Of a DNA stretch of 64,000 nt, positions 7,584 to 16,297 are shown piece after piece. Position numbers and translations under genes: made by a program. Location: assembly GCF_016734905.1 (NCBI RefSeq), contig NZ_JAERPO010000001.1:682001-746000 (forward strand). Reading direction: 5' to 3'. The notes below the pieces were generated by a model, which was not told the DNA's origin, did no database searches, and worked only from the letters and a program-made list of their open reading frames with translations. Numbering within the stretch: position 1 is the stretch's first letter; each line of letters starts with the position of its first letter. Source of the DNA: Sphingopyxis jiangsuensis (GTDB lineage: Bacteria > Pseudomonadota > Alphaproteobacteria > Sphingomonadales > Sphingomonadaceae).

Positions 7584-8327
7584 TTACCGCACCAGCCGAT
7601 ACTGGAAATTCAGGGCCAGGCTGTTCGACACCCGCCCCGGCTCGACCGGGGTCGATTTGGCGTCGGCGGCCATTTCCATCCGCACCATCGGCATCGGCGG
7701 CTGCGGGCCGCTGAAACCGCCTTCGCTGATCGAAACCAGTTCGGCGCCGCGAAAGCCCGCGAGCCGTGCATAGTCCGCGGCCTTGGCTTCGGCCGCCTTG
7801 ATCGCTTCGCCGCGCGCGCCTGCGAGAACCGCGTCGCTGTCCTTCATTCCGAACCACGGACCTTCGACATTGGTCCCGCCCGCGGCGACGAGTGCGTCGA
7901 GCAGCGGGCCGACGTCCGCGATCTTGCCGGTGGTCGCGCGCACCGTGTTGCTCACCTGATAGCCGATGAATCGCGGCTGCTGGCCGGGCGCGCGTTCGCT
8001 ATAATCATATTGCGGCGACAGGTTGATCCCGCTCGTCTGAATATCCTCGGTCTTGATCCCGCGCGCCTTGGCGGCCGCGATCAGCTTGTCCATCGCCGCG
8101 GCGTTGAGGCGCATCGCCTCGACCGCGGTCGGCGCCGTCGTGGTGACGCCTGCACCGATCGTCGCCTCGTCGGGGCGCGAGCGCACTTCCTTGGTGACGC
8201 CGAACGACAGAATCGGGCCTTGCGCCGTTGCAGTCGTCACGCTCGATCCTCCTTGCTGGGCGATGGCGGGGGTGGCTGCGGCGGTCATGAGCCCGGCGGC
8301 CAGTGCGATGAGCATTTGCTTCTTCAT
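7584..8327 (-). CDS. SIMPL (DUF541) domain periplasmic protein
   Basis: This 247-residue protein has a clear signal peptide (MKKQMLIALAAGLMTAAATPAIA). Its SIMPL/DUF541 features include the early strand with RPDEATIGAGVTTTAPTAVEA, the phrase GIKTEDIQTSGINLSPQYDY, the YQVSNTVRATTGKIADVGPLLDALVAAGGT region and a C-terminal AEAKAADYARLAGFRG helix. SIMPL proteins are periplasmic or outer-membrane-associated oligomers, linked in E. coli (YggE) to oxidative stress tolerance and elsewhere to signalling; their biochemical role is unsettled. It is divergent from uup across about 135 bases. Confidence 0.9.
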   Translation of the reverse strand: MKKQMLIALAAGLMTAAATPAIAQQGGSSVTTATAQGPILSFGVTKEVRSRPDEATIGAGVTTTAPTAVEAMRLNAAAMDKLIAAAKARGIKTEDIQTSGINLSPQYDYSERAPGQQPRFIGYQVSNTVRATTGKIADVGPLLDALVAAGGTNVEGPWFGMKDSDAVLAGARGEAIKAAEAKAADYARLAGFRGAELVSISEGGFSGPQPPMPMVRMEMAADAKSTPVEPGRVSNSLALNFQYRLVR

Positions 8328-8462
8328 TTCAATCTCCTGCGGGGCCGGTGGGGCGGCCCATTGCTTTACCCACCCCTAACGCAAGACGGAGCAGGCCCGT
8401 TCCGGCCTTTGCCGCTCCAGCGCTTGCAACATGCTGAACACGCCAGTAGCGAGCCGTTCATC

Positions 8463-10280
8463 ATGGCGGCACCTATTCTTTCATACGAAGGCCTCGGCCT
8501 CGTCCAGGGCAGCGGCTGGCTGTTTCGCGAACTCGACATCTATGTTGGCGCGCGCGATCGGCTCGCCCTCATCGGTCGCAACGGCGCGGGCAAGACGACC
8601 CTGCTCAAACTGCTCGCCGGCCGCATCGATCCCGACGAAGGAAAACGCACGATCGTTCCAGGCACGCATGTCGTGATGCTCGAACAGGAACCCGATTTTT
8701 CCGGCTTTGCCACCTTGATGGACTTTGCCGTCGCAGGCACCGACGGGCCGAGCGAGCATGAAGTCGCCGCGATCGCCGACCAGCTCGGCATCGACATGGC
8801 GCGCGAGGCGGCGAGCGCGTCGGGCGGTGAGCGCCGCCGCGCCGCCATCGCCCGCGCACTCGCGCAAAACCCGGACGTGCTGCTCCTCGACGAGCCGACG
8901 AACCACCTCGACCTCGCCGCGATCGACTGGCTCGAAAGCTGGCTGTCGCGCTTCGCCGGCGCCTTCGTCGCGATCAGCCACGACCGCACCTTTCTCACCC
9001 GCCTGACGCGCCAGACACTCTGGCTCGACCGCGGCAGCATCCGACGGAAAGAGATCGGCTTCGGCGGCTTCGACGAATGGACCGAGGCAGTCTTTGCCGA
9101 GGAGGCACGCGCCGCGCAAAAGCTCGATTCCAAGCTGCGGCTGGAGGCGCATTGGCTCGAACGCGGCGTCACCGCGCGGCGCAAGCGCAACCAGGGCCGC
9201 CTTGAAAAGCTGAAGGAAATGCGCGCTACCCGTGCGGCGATGATCGGCGGTCCCGGCGTCGCCAAGCTCGGCCTCGCCAACGACGACGTTCGCTCGAAAT
9301 CGGTGATCGTCGCTGAAAATATATCCAAAGCATTTTCCGCTACCCCACTCGATGCGAACGGGAAAGGGAATGCTCAGCGCACGATTATCAAGGACTTCAC
9401 CTTCCGCGTCCAGCGCGGCGACCGCATCGGCATCGTCGGCGCGAACGGCGCGGGCAAGTCGACCTTGCTCAAGCTGCTGACCGGCGAGATCGAACCCGAC
9501 AGCGGCAGCGTCACGCTCGCCCCGACGCTCGACGGCATCGTCATCGATCAGCAGCGCAGCCTGCTCTCGCCCGACAAGCGCGTCCGCGACATCCTCGCCG
9601 ACGGCGGCGACTGGGTCGAGGTGCGCGGGGTCAAAAAGCATGTTCAGGGCTATTTGAAGGACTTTCTCTTCGATCCCGGCGTCGCCGAAACCAGCGTCGG
9701 CGCCTTGTCGGGGGGCGAACGCTCGCGGCTCCTGCTCGCGCGCGAATTTGCCCGCGAATCGAATCTGCTCGTTCTCGACGAGCCGACCAATGACCTCGAC
9801 CTCGAAACGCTCGACCTCTTGCAAGAGGTCATCGCCGATTATCAGGGCACCGTGCTGCTCGTCAGCCACGACCGCGACTTCCTCGACCGCACCGTCACCG
9901 TGACGCTCGGCCTCGACGGGTCGGGCAAGGTCGACATCGTCGCGGGCGGCTATGCCGACTGGGAAGCCAAGCGCAGCAAGCCCGTGGCCGCAAAGAGCAA
10001 GGCGGCAAGCGCCTCACCCGCGCCGCCACCCCCGCCGCAGCAGCGCAAAAAGCTCTCCTACAAGGATCAGCGCGACTATGACCTTCTGCCGGGCCGGATC
10101 GAGGAAATCGACGCCGAAATGGCGGGGATCGAGGCCGAACTGTCCGACGGCCACCTGTTCACCCGCGACAATGCAAAATTCATGGCGCTGACCGAAAAGC
10201 TCGAAATGCTGCGTACCGAAAAGGCGACGGCCGAAGACCGCTGGCTGGAACTCGCCGAAGAGGTCGAGGGGCTGGGATAG
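8463..10280 (+). CDS. uup: ABC-F family ATPase, Uup-like
   Basis: This 605-residue soluble protein has two nucleotide-binding domains and no membrane segments. The first has Walker A GRNGAGKTT, signature SGGERRR and Walker B LLLDEPTNHLDL; the second has GANGAGKST, LSGGERSR and LVLDEPTNDLDLETLD. A Lys/Arg-rich linker lies between them. The C-terminus (KLSYKDQRDYDLLPGRIEEI onward) is a charged coiled coil typical of Uup. ABC-F proteins act on ribosomes, and Uup also affects precise excision of transposons and binds branched DNA. The ATG at 8463 was chosen since it starts the conserved domain; the frame is open upstream without recognisable sequence. Confidence 0.92.
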   Translation: MAAPILSYEGLGLVQGSGWLFRELDIYVGARDRLALIGRNGAGKTTLLKLLAGRIDPDEGKRTIVPGTHVVMLEQEPDFSGFATLMDFAVAGTDGPSEHEVAAIADQLGIDMAREAASASGGERRRAAIARALAQNPDVLLLDEPTNHLDLAAIDWLESWLSRFAGAFVAISHDRTFLTRLTRQTLWLDRGSIRRKEIGFGGFDEWTEAVFAEEARAAQKLDSKLRLEAHWLERGVTARRKRNQGRLEKLKEMRATRAAMIGGPGVAKLGLANDDVRSKSVIVAENISKAFSATPLDANGKGNAQRTIIKDFTFRVQRGDRIGIVGANGAGKSTLLKLLTGEIEPDSGSVTLAPTLDGIVIDQQRSLLSPDKRVRDILADGGDWVEVRGVKKHVQGYLKDFLFDPGVAETSVGALSGGERSRLLLAREFARESNLLVLDEPTNDLDLETLDLLQEVIADYQGTVLLVSHDRDFLDRTVTVTLGLDGSGKVDIVAGGYADWEAKRSKPVAAKSKAASASPAPPPPPQQRKKLSYKDQRDYDLLPGRIEEIDAEMAGIEAELSDGHLFTRDNAKFMALTEKLEMLRTEKATAEDRWLELAEEVEGLG

Positions 10281-10320
10281 CCTCCACTTTTTGGGGTGTT
10301 GAGCGGACACCAACTTCCCC

Positions 10321-10803
10321 TCACCCCGTCCCGTAGAACCGCGCCAGCCGATCAAGCGCCAGCGTCAACACCAGCTTCCCCGACCGCGCCGGCCAGCCGA
10401 GCGCCTTCTCCGCCCCGCTCACCCCCTCGCCCGCACAGATCACGCGCCAGCAGATGTCGGCGAGCCCCGGCCCCGCCGCTTCGAGCGCCGCGTGAAAGCG
10501 CCGGTGCGCGTCGATCCGCGCGAGCGAGGCGTCCGACGCCCGCGCGCCGTCGCGGCTTTTCCCCGGCGGCGCAGCGTCCCAGCGCATTGTCACCCGCGCC
10601 GCCAGCCCCGCGCGCTCATAATCAGCGCGCAGCCGCTCGCCCGCGCGTAATTGCGCATCGTTTAGATGCCCGCGCGCCGCGAGCCACGCGAGCGGGCTTT
10701 CCGCGACATTGACCGTCACATGGCGCATCACCTGCGGCCCCCGTTTCCCGGGATCGATCAGGTCGTCGGGGTGGATACGGCTTTCGAGGCGCCGGGTGCT
10801 CAT
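10321..10803 (-). CDS. DUF6456 domain protein
   Basis: This 160-residue protein matches the DUF6456 pattern: ESPLAWLAARGHLNDAQLRAG, then ERLRADYERAGLAARVTMRWD, DASLARIDAHRRFHAALEAA and the conserved C-terminal GPGLADICWRVICAGEGVSG with EKALGWPARSGKLVLTLALDRLA. The architecture suggests a small helical DNA-associated protein; biochemical function is unknown. In other alphaproteobacteria the domain occurs fused to helix-turn-helix segments and, from memory and with uncertainty, in activators of gene transfer agents. The ATG at 10803 is preceded by AAGGAGAAAAAT, a good ribosome binding site. It is divergent from an XRE regulator gene. Confidence 0.8.
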   Translation of the reverse strand: MSTRRLESRIHPDDLIDPGKRGPQVMRHVTVNVAESPLAWLAARGHLNDAQLRAGERLRADYERAGLAARVTMRWDAAPPGKSRDGARASDASLARIDAHRRFHAALEAAGPGLADICWRVICAGEGVSGAEKALGWPARSGKLVLTLALDRLARFYGTG

Positions 10804-10870
10804 ATTTTTCTCCTTGATCTGCGAGGATTCGCGCAAAGCTTGACAGCGGGATATTTTGTAGGAAAGAAGA

Positions 10871-10883
10871 AACCAAATCGGTT
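10871..10883. promoter_or_regulatory. Candidate operator between DUF6456 and XRE genes
   Basis: AACC-AAATC-GGTT is a short inverted repeat in the 95-base divergent intergenic region, 15 bases before the XRE gene start. Small dyads of this type are typical XRE-family operators, so autoregulation and control of the DUF6456 gene are plausible. This is inference from position and symmetry only. Confidence 0.3.
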
Positions 10884-10898
10884 ATTAAGGGTCTCTCG

Positions 10899-11459
10899 AT
10901 GATCAACAGCATCCGCGCCGTGCGCCGCGCCAAGGGCCTCACACTCGAAGAGGTCGCGCATCGCTGCGATCCGCCGACGACCGCGCAGACGATCGGGCGG
11001 CTCGAAACCGGCACGCGCACGTTGTCGCTCGGCTGGATGAACCGCATCGCCGCCGCGCTCGGCGTCGACGCTGCCGAACTGGTGCAGCTTCCGCAGGACA
11101 CGCAGCTTACGATCACCGCGCTGCTCGGCGCCGACGGGGCGCAGGCGCCGACGCGCGTCGAACAGGCGCTCACCGCGCGACCGGGCGAGGATATGGTCGC
11201 GGTGCGCGTCACCTCGTCGATCGGCGATTATCGCGCGGGCGACGAAATTTGGTGCCGCCGTATCGAAGGTGACTGGACGAACGCGCTCAACCGCGACCTG
11301 CTCGTCCCCCGCCCCGCTGGTCGCTTCATTTTCGCGCGACTGCTCAATGTCGACGGCGAAAAGCTCCACCTCCTCCCGCTCGGCACCGGCCAGCGCCAGC
11401 AGGTCGTGAACAATCCGCCCTGGGCCGCGGTAGCCGTGCGCCTGATAAGGAGCCTCTGA
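10899..11459 (+). CDS. XRE-family transcriptional regulator with S24-like C-terminal half
   Basis: The N-terminal 65 residues form an HTH_XRE domain: IRAVRRAKGLTLEEVAHRC, then the recognition helix region TAQTIGRLETGTRTLSLGWM, then IAAALGVDAAEL. Residues about 90-186 (EDMVAVRVTSSIGDYRAGDE and the following beta-strands) resemble the S24/LexA-like sensor fold, but no Ser-Lys dyad is evident. The protein is probably a DNA-binding repressor. It is transcribed divergently from the DUF6456 gene. The ligand or signal is unknown. Confidence 0.82.
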   Translation: MINSIRAVRRAKGLTLEEVAHRCDPPTTAQTIGRLETGTRTLSLGWMNRIAAALGVDAAELVQLPQDTQLTITALLGADGAQAPTRVEQALTARPGEDMVAVRVTSSIGDYRAGDEIWCRRIEGDWTNALNRDLLVPRPAGRFIFARLLNVDGEKLHLLPLGTGQRQQVVNNPPWAAVAVRLIRSL

Positions 11460-11473
11460 TCGCCGTTCGCCCC

Positions 11474-11537
11474 GAGCGTGTCGAAGGGCCGTCCTTATTC
11501 TGCATCAACCGGGGAAGAATGGTGCTTCGACAAACTC
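11474..11537. repeat. Degenerate intergenic inverted repeat (GTGTCGAAG type)
   Basis: GAGCGTGTCGAAG at 11474-11486 and CTTCGACAAACTC at 11525-11537 are inverted repeats with two mismatches around a 38-base spacer, between the XRE gene and the glycosyltransferase gene. The arms share the GTGTCGA core with family C elements elsewhere in the window. Confidence 0.65.
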
Positions 11538-11562
11538 GGCACAAACGGATGAGAGGCAGCGA

Positions 11563-12732
11563 ATGACCGCTCCCCTCCGCATCCTGTCGATCGCCACGCT
11601 CTTTCCCGACGCCGCACGCCCCAACTTCGGCCTGTTCGTCGAACGCAGCCTGCGCGCGCTCGCAGCACAACCCCGCATTGACCTCACCGTCGTCGCCCCG
11701 CTTGGCCTCCCGCCTTTTCCGCTGTCGCTTCACCCGCGCTATCGCGCGCTCCGCGACCTGCCCGAACGCGAGACGTGGAACGGCCTCACGGTCCATCGTC
11801 CGCGCTTCACGCTCCTTCCCCGGGTCGGCACGCGCCTAAACCCCGCTGCCATCGCCCGCGCCGTTGCACCGGTTGCACGCCAGCGGGCGTTCGACGTCGT
11901 CGATGCGCAATTCTTCTATCCCGACGGCCCCGCCGCAATGCGGGTCGCACAGGCGCTCGGCCTTCCCTTTTCGGTGAAAGCACGCGGCGCCGACATCAGC
12001 CATTTCGGTCATTCACCGGCCTCGCGCGGACAAGTGCTGAAAGCAGCGGAGCGCGCCGCCGGGCTGCTCGCCGTATCCGAATCGATGCGCCGCGACATGG
12101 CCGCCATCGGCATCGACTCCGGAAAAGTGACGGTCCACTACACCGGCATCGACCGCGCCCGCTTTCATCCCGGTGACCGCGCGGCCGCACGCGCGCAGCT
12201 CGGATGGGGCGACGCCGCGACAATCCTTTCGGTCGGCGCGCTCATCCCGCGCAAGGGGCAGGCGCTGGCAATCGAAGCGCTACCGGCGCTTCCCGGCGTC
12301 CATTATCGCCTCGCAGGCGCGGGTGAAGAGGAAGCGCGATACCGCGCACTCGCGGCGCGTCTCGGCGTCGCCGACCGCGTCCATTTCCTCGGCCCCGTCG
12401 CCAACGCCGAACTGCCCCGGCTTTACCGCGCCGCCGACGCGATCGTCATGCCGTCGGCAAGCGAGGGGCTTGCCAATGCGTGGGTCGAGGCGCTCGCCTG
12501 CGGCACCCCGCTCGTCATCAGCGACGCGGGCGGCGCCGCCGAACTGGTCACTGCGCCCGCTGCGGGCCGCATCGTTGAACGAACGCCCGAGGCGATCGCT
12601 TCGGCTGTGCACGAAATCCTCGCCGTTCCGCCCGCACCCGCCAATGTCGCCGCAACGCTGGACGAACGTTTCGACTGGGACCGCAACGGCCGCGACCTCG
12701 CCGCGCATCTGCGGCGATGCGCGGGCCGCTAG
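11563..12732 (+). CDS. GT4 family glycosyltransferase
   Basis: This 389-residue protein has two Rossmann-like halves of GT-B type. N-terminal acceptor-side features include TLFPDAARPNFGLFVERSLR and RGADISHFGH. The C-terminal nucleotide-sugar half has LSVGALIPRKGQ, RVHFLGPVANAELPRLY and the EX7E motif in SEGLANAWVEALACGTPLV, typical of GT4 enzymes. It probably transfers a sugar to a polysaccharide or lipid at the cytoplasmic face. No other polysaccharide genes surround it, so the substrate cannot be inferred. It stands between an XRE gene and a palindromic repeat. Confidence 0.88.
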   Translation: MTAPLRILSIATLFPDAARPNFGLFVERSLRALAAQPRIDLTVVAPLGLPPFPLSLHPRYRALRDLPERETWNGLTVHRPRFTLLPRVGTRLNPAAIARAVAPVARQRAFDVVDAQFFYPDGPAAMRVAQALGLPFSVKARGADISHFGHSPASRGQVLKAAERAAGLLAVSESMRRDMAAIGIDSGKVTVHYTGIDRARFHPGDRAAARAQLGWGDAATILSVGALIPRKGQALAIEALPALPGVHYRLAGAGEEEARYRALAARLGVADRVHFLGPVANAELPRLYRAADAIVMPSASEGLANAWVEALACGTPLVISDAGGAAELVTAPAAGRIVERTPEAIASAVHEILAVPPAPANVAATLDERFDWDRNGRDLAAHLRRCAGR

Positions 12733-12796
12733 CGATTTCAGCCGTAACCGTTTCCTAGCTTCCGGCAGATATCGTCAGCGCGCTCACCCCGAGTTC

Positions 12797-12866
12797 GTCA
12801 TTCCCGCGAAAGCGGGAATCCAACGAACCAACTTCGCAACTGGGTTCCCGCTTTCGCGGGAATGAC
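12797..12866. repeat. Palindromic intergenic repeat, family B
   Basis: GTCATTCCCGCGAAAGCGGGAA at 12797-12818 and its exact reverse complement at 12845-12866 flank a 26-base spacer. Each arm contains its own small hairpin (CCCGC-GAAA-GCGGG). This sequence type is common in sphingomonads and many other proteobacteria. It lies between the convergent glycosyltransferase and secF genes and could terminate both transcripts. Confidence 0.92.
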
Positions 12867-12913
12867 GAGTTCAGAATTGTCGCCGTGTCGCTTCTTGGCG
12901 ACAGGCCGCGGCC

Positions 12914-13894
12914 TCAGACCACCGCGCCGTCGTCGTTGCGGTCGATGCGTTCAGCGCCTGCCGTCGCGGCGCTCGTGCGCGGGATGAAGCTGTCGGGCCC
13001 GACCTTCAGCCACACGAGGATCGGCGCCGACATATAGACCGACGAATAGGTGCCGACAAAAATGCCGAGCAGCATCGCCGCGGTGAAACCGAAGATCACA
13101 TCCGGCCCGACCCACAGCAGCACCGCGAGCGCGATGAGCATCGTAAAGCTCGTCATTACCGTGCGCGCCAGCGTCTCGTTGATGCTGAGGTCGAGCAGCG
13201 GGATGATTTCCATCTTGCGATATTTTTTCAGATTTTCGCGGATGCGGTCGAACACGACGATGGTATCGTTGAGCGAATAGCCGATGATCGTCAGCAGCGC
13301 GGCGACGATGTTGAGGTCGAACTGCATCTGCGTCAGCGCGAAAAAGCCGAAGGTCAGAGCGACGTCGTGAAACAGCGCGAACAGTGCGCCGACGCCGAAC
13401 TGCCATTCGAAACGGATCCAGATGTAGATCGATATCGCGATCATCGCGAGCAGCAGGCTGAGCGCACCGGTCCGCAGCAGCTCGTTCGATACCTTGCCCG
13501 ACACGGTTTCGACCGAGCCCGTCGTCGCAGTCGGAAAGGCCTTTTTGATCCCGTCGACAAGCTGACGCCCGGCGCGGTCGGCCGCGGCCTTGTCGCCGTC
13601 GGGCAGCGCGGTGCGGATCGATACCGCCGTGTCCGTGCCGAATTGCTGGATCGTTGCTTCGCCGAGGCCGATGTCGCCCACCTTTTCGCGAATCTCGTCG
13701 ATCGGCGGCATCTCCTGCGTAAATTCGACGCGCACCGACTGGCCGCCGACGAAATCGACGCCAAGGTTCAGCCCGCGCACCGCAACAAGCGCAATCGACG
13801 CGACGATCATCAATATGCTGATCGCCATCGCGACCTTGCGATATTTCAGGAACTGGATGTTCGTGTTTTCGGGGACGAGTTTCAGCAAGCGCAT
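12914..13894 (-). CDS. secF: Protein translocase subunit SecF
   Basis: This 326-residue inner-membrane protein starts with a cytoplasmic stretch and a first membrane helix (VAMAISILMIVASIALVAV). Then come the SecF signature GLNLGVDFVGGQSVRVEF, a periplasmic loop, and five clustered C-terminal helices containing SLNDTIVVFDRIREN. SecDF uses the proton gradient to pull secreted proteins through SecYEG from the periplasmic side. It follows secD by 13 bases on the same strand. Confidence 0.97.
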   Translation of the reverse strand: MRLLKLVPENTNIQFLKYRKVAMAISILMIVASIALVAVRGLNLGVDFVGGQSVRVEFTQEMPPIDEIREKVGDIGLGEATIQQFGTDTAVSIRTALPDGDKAAADRAGRQLVDGIKKAFPTATTGSVETVSGKVSNELLRTGALSLLLAMIAISIYIWIRFEWQFGVGALFALFHDVALTFGFFALTQMQFDLNIVAALLTIIGYSLNDTIVVFDRIRENLKKYRKMEIIPLLDLSINETLARTVMTSFTMLIALAVLLWVGPDVIFGFTAAMLLGIFVGTYSSVYMSAPILVWLKVGPDSFIPRTSAATAGAERIDRNDDGAVV

Positions 13895-13907
13895 GGGTCG
13901 ATCCCTC

Positions 13908-15521
13908 TTAAATGTTCAGCGCCGTCGGGCGCGTCTTGTGCAGCCAGCGGGCGGCGAACAGGCGCGTGACGGTAACGGCGGTAAAGACGCTGGTGATGAT
14001 GCCGATGGTCAGCACCACCGCAAAACCCTTGATGGGGCCGGAGCCGAACCAGAACATCAACCCCGCCGCGATGACGTTGGTGATATTGGCGTCGAAAATC
14101 GCGCGGCTCGCTTCCGAATATCCGACATCGACCGCCTGGAAAATGCGTCGTCCGCGCTTGAGTTCCTCGCGGATACGCTCGTTGATCAGCACGTTCGCGT
14201 CGACCGCGGCGCCGATCGTGAGCACGAATCCCGCGATACCCGGCAAGGTCAGTGTCGCGTTGAACGCCGCCATGATCGCGACGATCAGCCCGATGTTGAA
14301 CAGCAGCGCGATGTTCGCATAAACGCCGAAGCGGCCATAGACGAGGATCATGAAGACGAGCACCGCGACCGTCGCGATAATGCCGGCGATCGCGCCCTTG
14401 CGGATCGAATCGGCGCCGAGTTCGGGGGTGACGGTGCGTTCTTCAACGACCTCCATCTTCACCGGCAGCGCCCCCGAGCGCAGCGAGATCGCGAGGTTGT
14501 TCGCGGTCGCGACGGTGAAGCTGCCCGAAATCTGGGCGCTGCCGCCCAGGATCGGCTCGTTGATCGACGGCGCCGACAGCACTTGTCCGTCGAGGACCAT
14601 CGCAAAGCGGCGGCCGACGTTCTGCGCGGTGACGCGCGCAAAGGTGCTAGATCCGCCCGAATCGAAACGGATCTTGACGACCGGCTGGTTGTTCTGGGGA
14701 TCAAAGCTCTGCTGCGCGTCGATCAGCTGTTCGCCGCTGATCATGACCTGTCGGCGCAGCACCTCGAACGCTGCGCCATTGCCTTCGCCGGGCGCATAGG
14801 GAACGATCTCGCTGCCCACCGGCACGCGGCCCGCCGCGGCCTCATTGGGGTCGGCATTCGCGTCGACCATCCGGAACTCCAGCCGCGCGGTCTTGCCGAT
14901 CAGATCCTTCAGCGCCTGCGGGTCCTGAAGCCCCGGCACCTGCACGACGATACGGTCGTCGCCCTGACGGATGATCGTCGGCTCGCGCGTGCCGAGCGAG
15001 TTGACGCGGCGATCGATGATGTCGCGCGCTGTATCCATCGCCTGGCTGATGGCCTGCGTGCGGCCTGCGCCGGTCGGGTTCAGGACGATGCGCGTCGAAT
15101 CGACGATGTCGATGTTCCAGTCGCGCTGGCCGGTCATCGCCGCGCCCTGCGTCTCGCGGAACAGCCGTTCGCGCGCCTCGTCGAGCTGCGTCTGATCGCG
15201 AACGAGGAAGCTGATCCGCCCGCCGTCGGTCGACAGCTCGCCGATCGCGATGTCGTCGTCGGGTCCGCGCTCGCCGCGCATCGCGGTGCGCACGGTCTTT
15301 TCCATATTCGACAGCTGCGTCTTGGCAAGGTCGTCGAGATCGGCTTCGAGCAGCAAATGGCTGCCGCCCGCAAGGTCGAGCCCCAGGTTCACCTTTGCCT
15401 GCGCGAATCCGGGCAGCGCCTCGAACTGCTTTTCGGTCAGGAAACTCGGGATCGAAAAAAGGACACCGAGCAGCAGGATGATGCCGATACCGATGGTCTT
15501 CCAGCGCGGAAAGTCGAGCAT
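13908..15521 (-). CDS. secD: Protein translocase subunit SecD
   Basis: This 537-residue membrane protein has an N-terminal helix, then GLDLAGGSHLLLEAD (SecD D1 motif), a large periplasmic P1 domain with RIVVQVPGLQDPQALKDLIG, and six C-terminal helices with GAAVDANVLINERIREELKRG, which carries the conserved transmembrane aspartate. It partners SecF and YajC in protein export. Operon order is yajC-secD-secF on the minus strand, as in most proteobacteria. Confidence 0.97.
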   Translation of the reverse strand: MLDFPRWKTIGIGIILLLGVLFSIPSFLTEKQFEALPGFAQAKVNLGLDLAGGSHLLLEADLDDLAKTQLSNMEKTVRTAMRGERGPDDDIAIGELSTDGGRISFLVRDQTQLDEARERLFRETQGAAMTGQRDWNIDIVDSTRIVLNPTGAGRTQAISQAMDTARDIIDRRVNSLGTREPTIIRQGDDRIVVQVPGLQDPQALKDLIGKTARLEFRMVDANADPNEAAAGRVPVGSEIVPYAPGEGNGAAFEVLRRQVMISGEQLIDAQQSFDPQNNQPVVKIRFDSGGSSTFARVTAQNVGRRFAMVLDGQVLSAPSINEPILGGSAQISGSFTVATANNLAISLRSGALPVKMEVVEERTVTPELGADSIRKGAIAGIIATVAVLVFMILVYGRFGVYANIALLFNIGLIVAIMAAFNATLTLPGIAGFVLTIGAAVDANVLINERIREELKRGRRIFQAVDVGYSEASRAIFDANITNVIAAGLMFWFGSGPIKGFAVVLTIGIITSVFTAVTVTRLFAARWLHKTRPTALNI

Positions 15522-15575
15522 ATGGGGGTTCCGGTCAGAGGGCGGGTCCGCGCACGCGCGCGGACCGGCGCTGCG

Positions 15576-15905
15576 TCAGTCGTTTGCGGGCTTGCCGCCG
15601 GGCTGCAGCACGTCGGCGAGGGTCGATTTGACGACCTTGATCTTCACGCCCTGCGCGATTTCGACGTCGGCGAAATCATCGTCGACGCGCGTCACCTTGC
15701 CGACGATGCCGCCGCCGGTCACGACCTGGTCGCGCGGCTTCACCGCCGCGATCTTCGCGCGATGCTCCTTCGCGCGCACTTGCTGCGGGCGGATCAGGAA
15801 AAACCAGAAGACGACGAAGATCAGCAGATAGGGCACCAGCATCAGGAAACCGGCTGCCCCGCCGCCCGATCCGGCCGCCTGGGTCAGAAGCAAGGTCGTC
15901 GTCAT
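15576..15905 (-). CDS. yajC: Sec translocon accessory protein YajC
   Basis: This 109-residue protein has one membrane helix (FLMLVPYLLIFVVFWFFLI) followed by the YajC signature RPQQVRAKEHRAKI and a small beta domain with VVTGGGIVGKVTRVDDDFADVEI. YajC associates with SecDF. The ATG at 15905 starts MTTTLLLTQAAG just before the helix. It is first in the yajC-secD-secF operon. The 270 bases upstream to tRNA-Pro show no gene. Confidence 0.95.
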   Translation of the reverse strand: MTTTLLLTQAAGSGGGAAGFLMLVPYLLIFVVFWFFLIRPQQVRAKEHRAKIAAVKPRDQVVTGGGIVGKVTRVDDDFADVEIAQGVKIKVVKSTLADVLQPGGKPAND

Positions 15906-16175
15906 CGAAGAGAACTTTCCATTCAGGTGGCGCGGCCGGTCCCCGGACGGGGCGGTTCGCGCAAAAAATATGGCGCGGCGCCTATCACGCGGGCGCGGGG
16001 GGCGCAACCGATGGCTGCGCCCTCGCCCGCGGGAGAGGCGGCGCGGAGATAGTGTGCGCCAATGGGCAATCAAGGGCAGCGGCATCCGTATCGCGCTCCG
16101 CGACCGACGACGCACGATAGCCTTGCATCCCCTGCCAAGCCGCGCTAGGGGCCTCGCCTGCCCAATCGGGCCGGT

Positions 16176-16252
16176 CGGGACGTAGCGCAGCCTGGTAGCG
16201 CATCACACTGGGGGTGTGGGGGTCGGAGGTTCGAATCCTCTCGTCCCGACCA
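16176..16252 (+). tRNA. tRNA-Pro (anticodon GGG)
   Basis: This is a 77-base cloverleaf: acceptor CGGGACG pairs with CGTCCCG, D-arm AGCGCAGCCTGGTAGCGC, anticodon stem TCACA/TGTGG around loop CTGGGGG giving anticodon GGG, T-arm GGAGGTTCGAATCCTC, then A73 and an encoded CCA. It resembles E. coli tRNA-Pro(GGG) over most of its length. No integrase or attachment duplication is seen next to it. Confidence 0.97.
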
Positions 16253-16297
16253 ATTCATTCTTCGACATTTGAAATGCAGGTCGCGCGAGGCGGAAAC

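Noticed and set aside
7185..8462. N-terminal extension of the Uup reading frame
   Set aside because: The extra 426 codons overlap the P4H gene end, a palindromic repeat and the SIMPL gene on the other strand; the conserved protein starts at 8463.
10281..10320. Hairpin GGTGT/ACACC between uup and the DUF6456 gene as a terminator
   Set aside because: The stem is only 5 bp and is not followed by a T-run on either strand.
12797..12866. CRISPR-like repeat structure
   Set aside because: It is a single inverted repeat with one spacer; no array of direct repeats occurs anywhere in the window.
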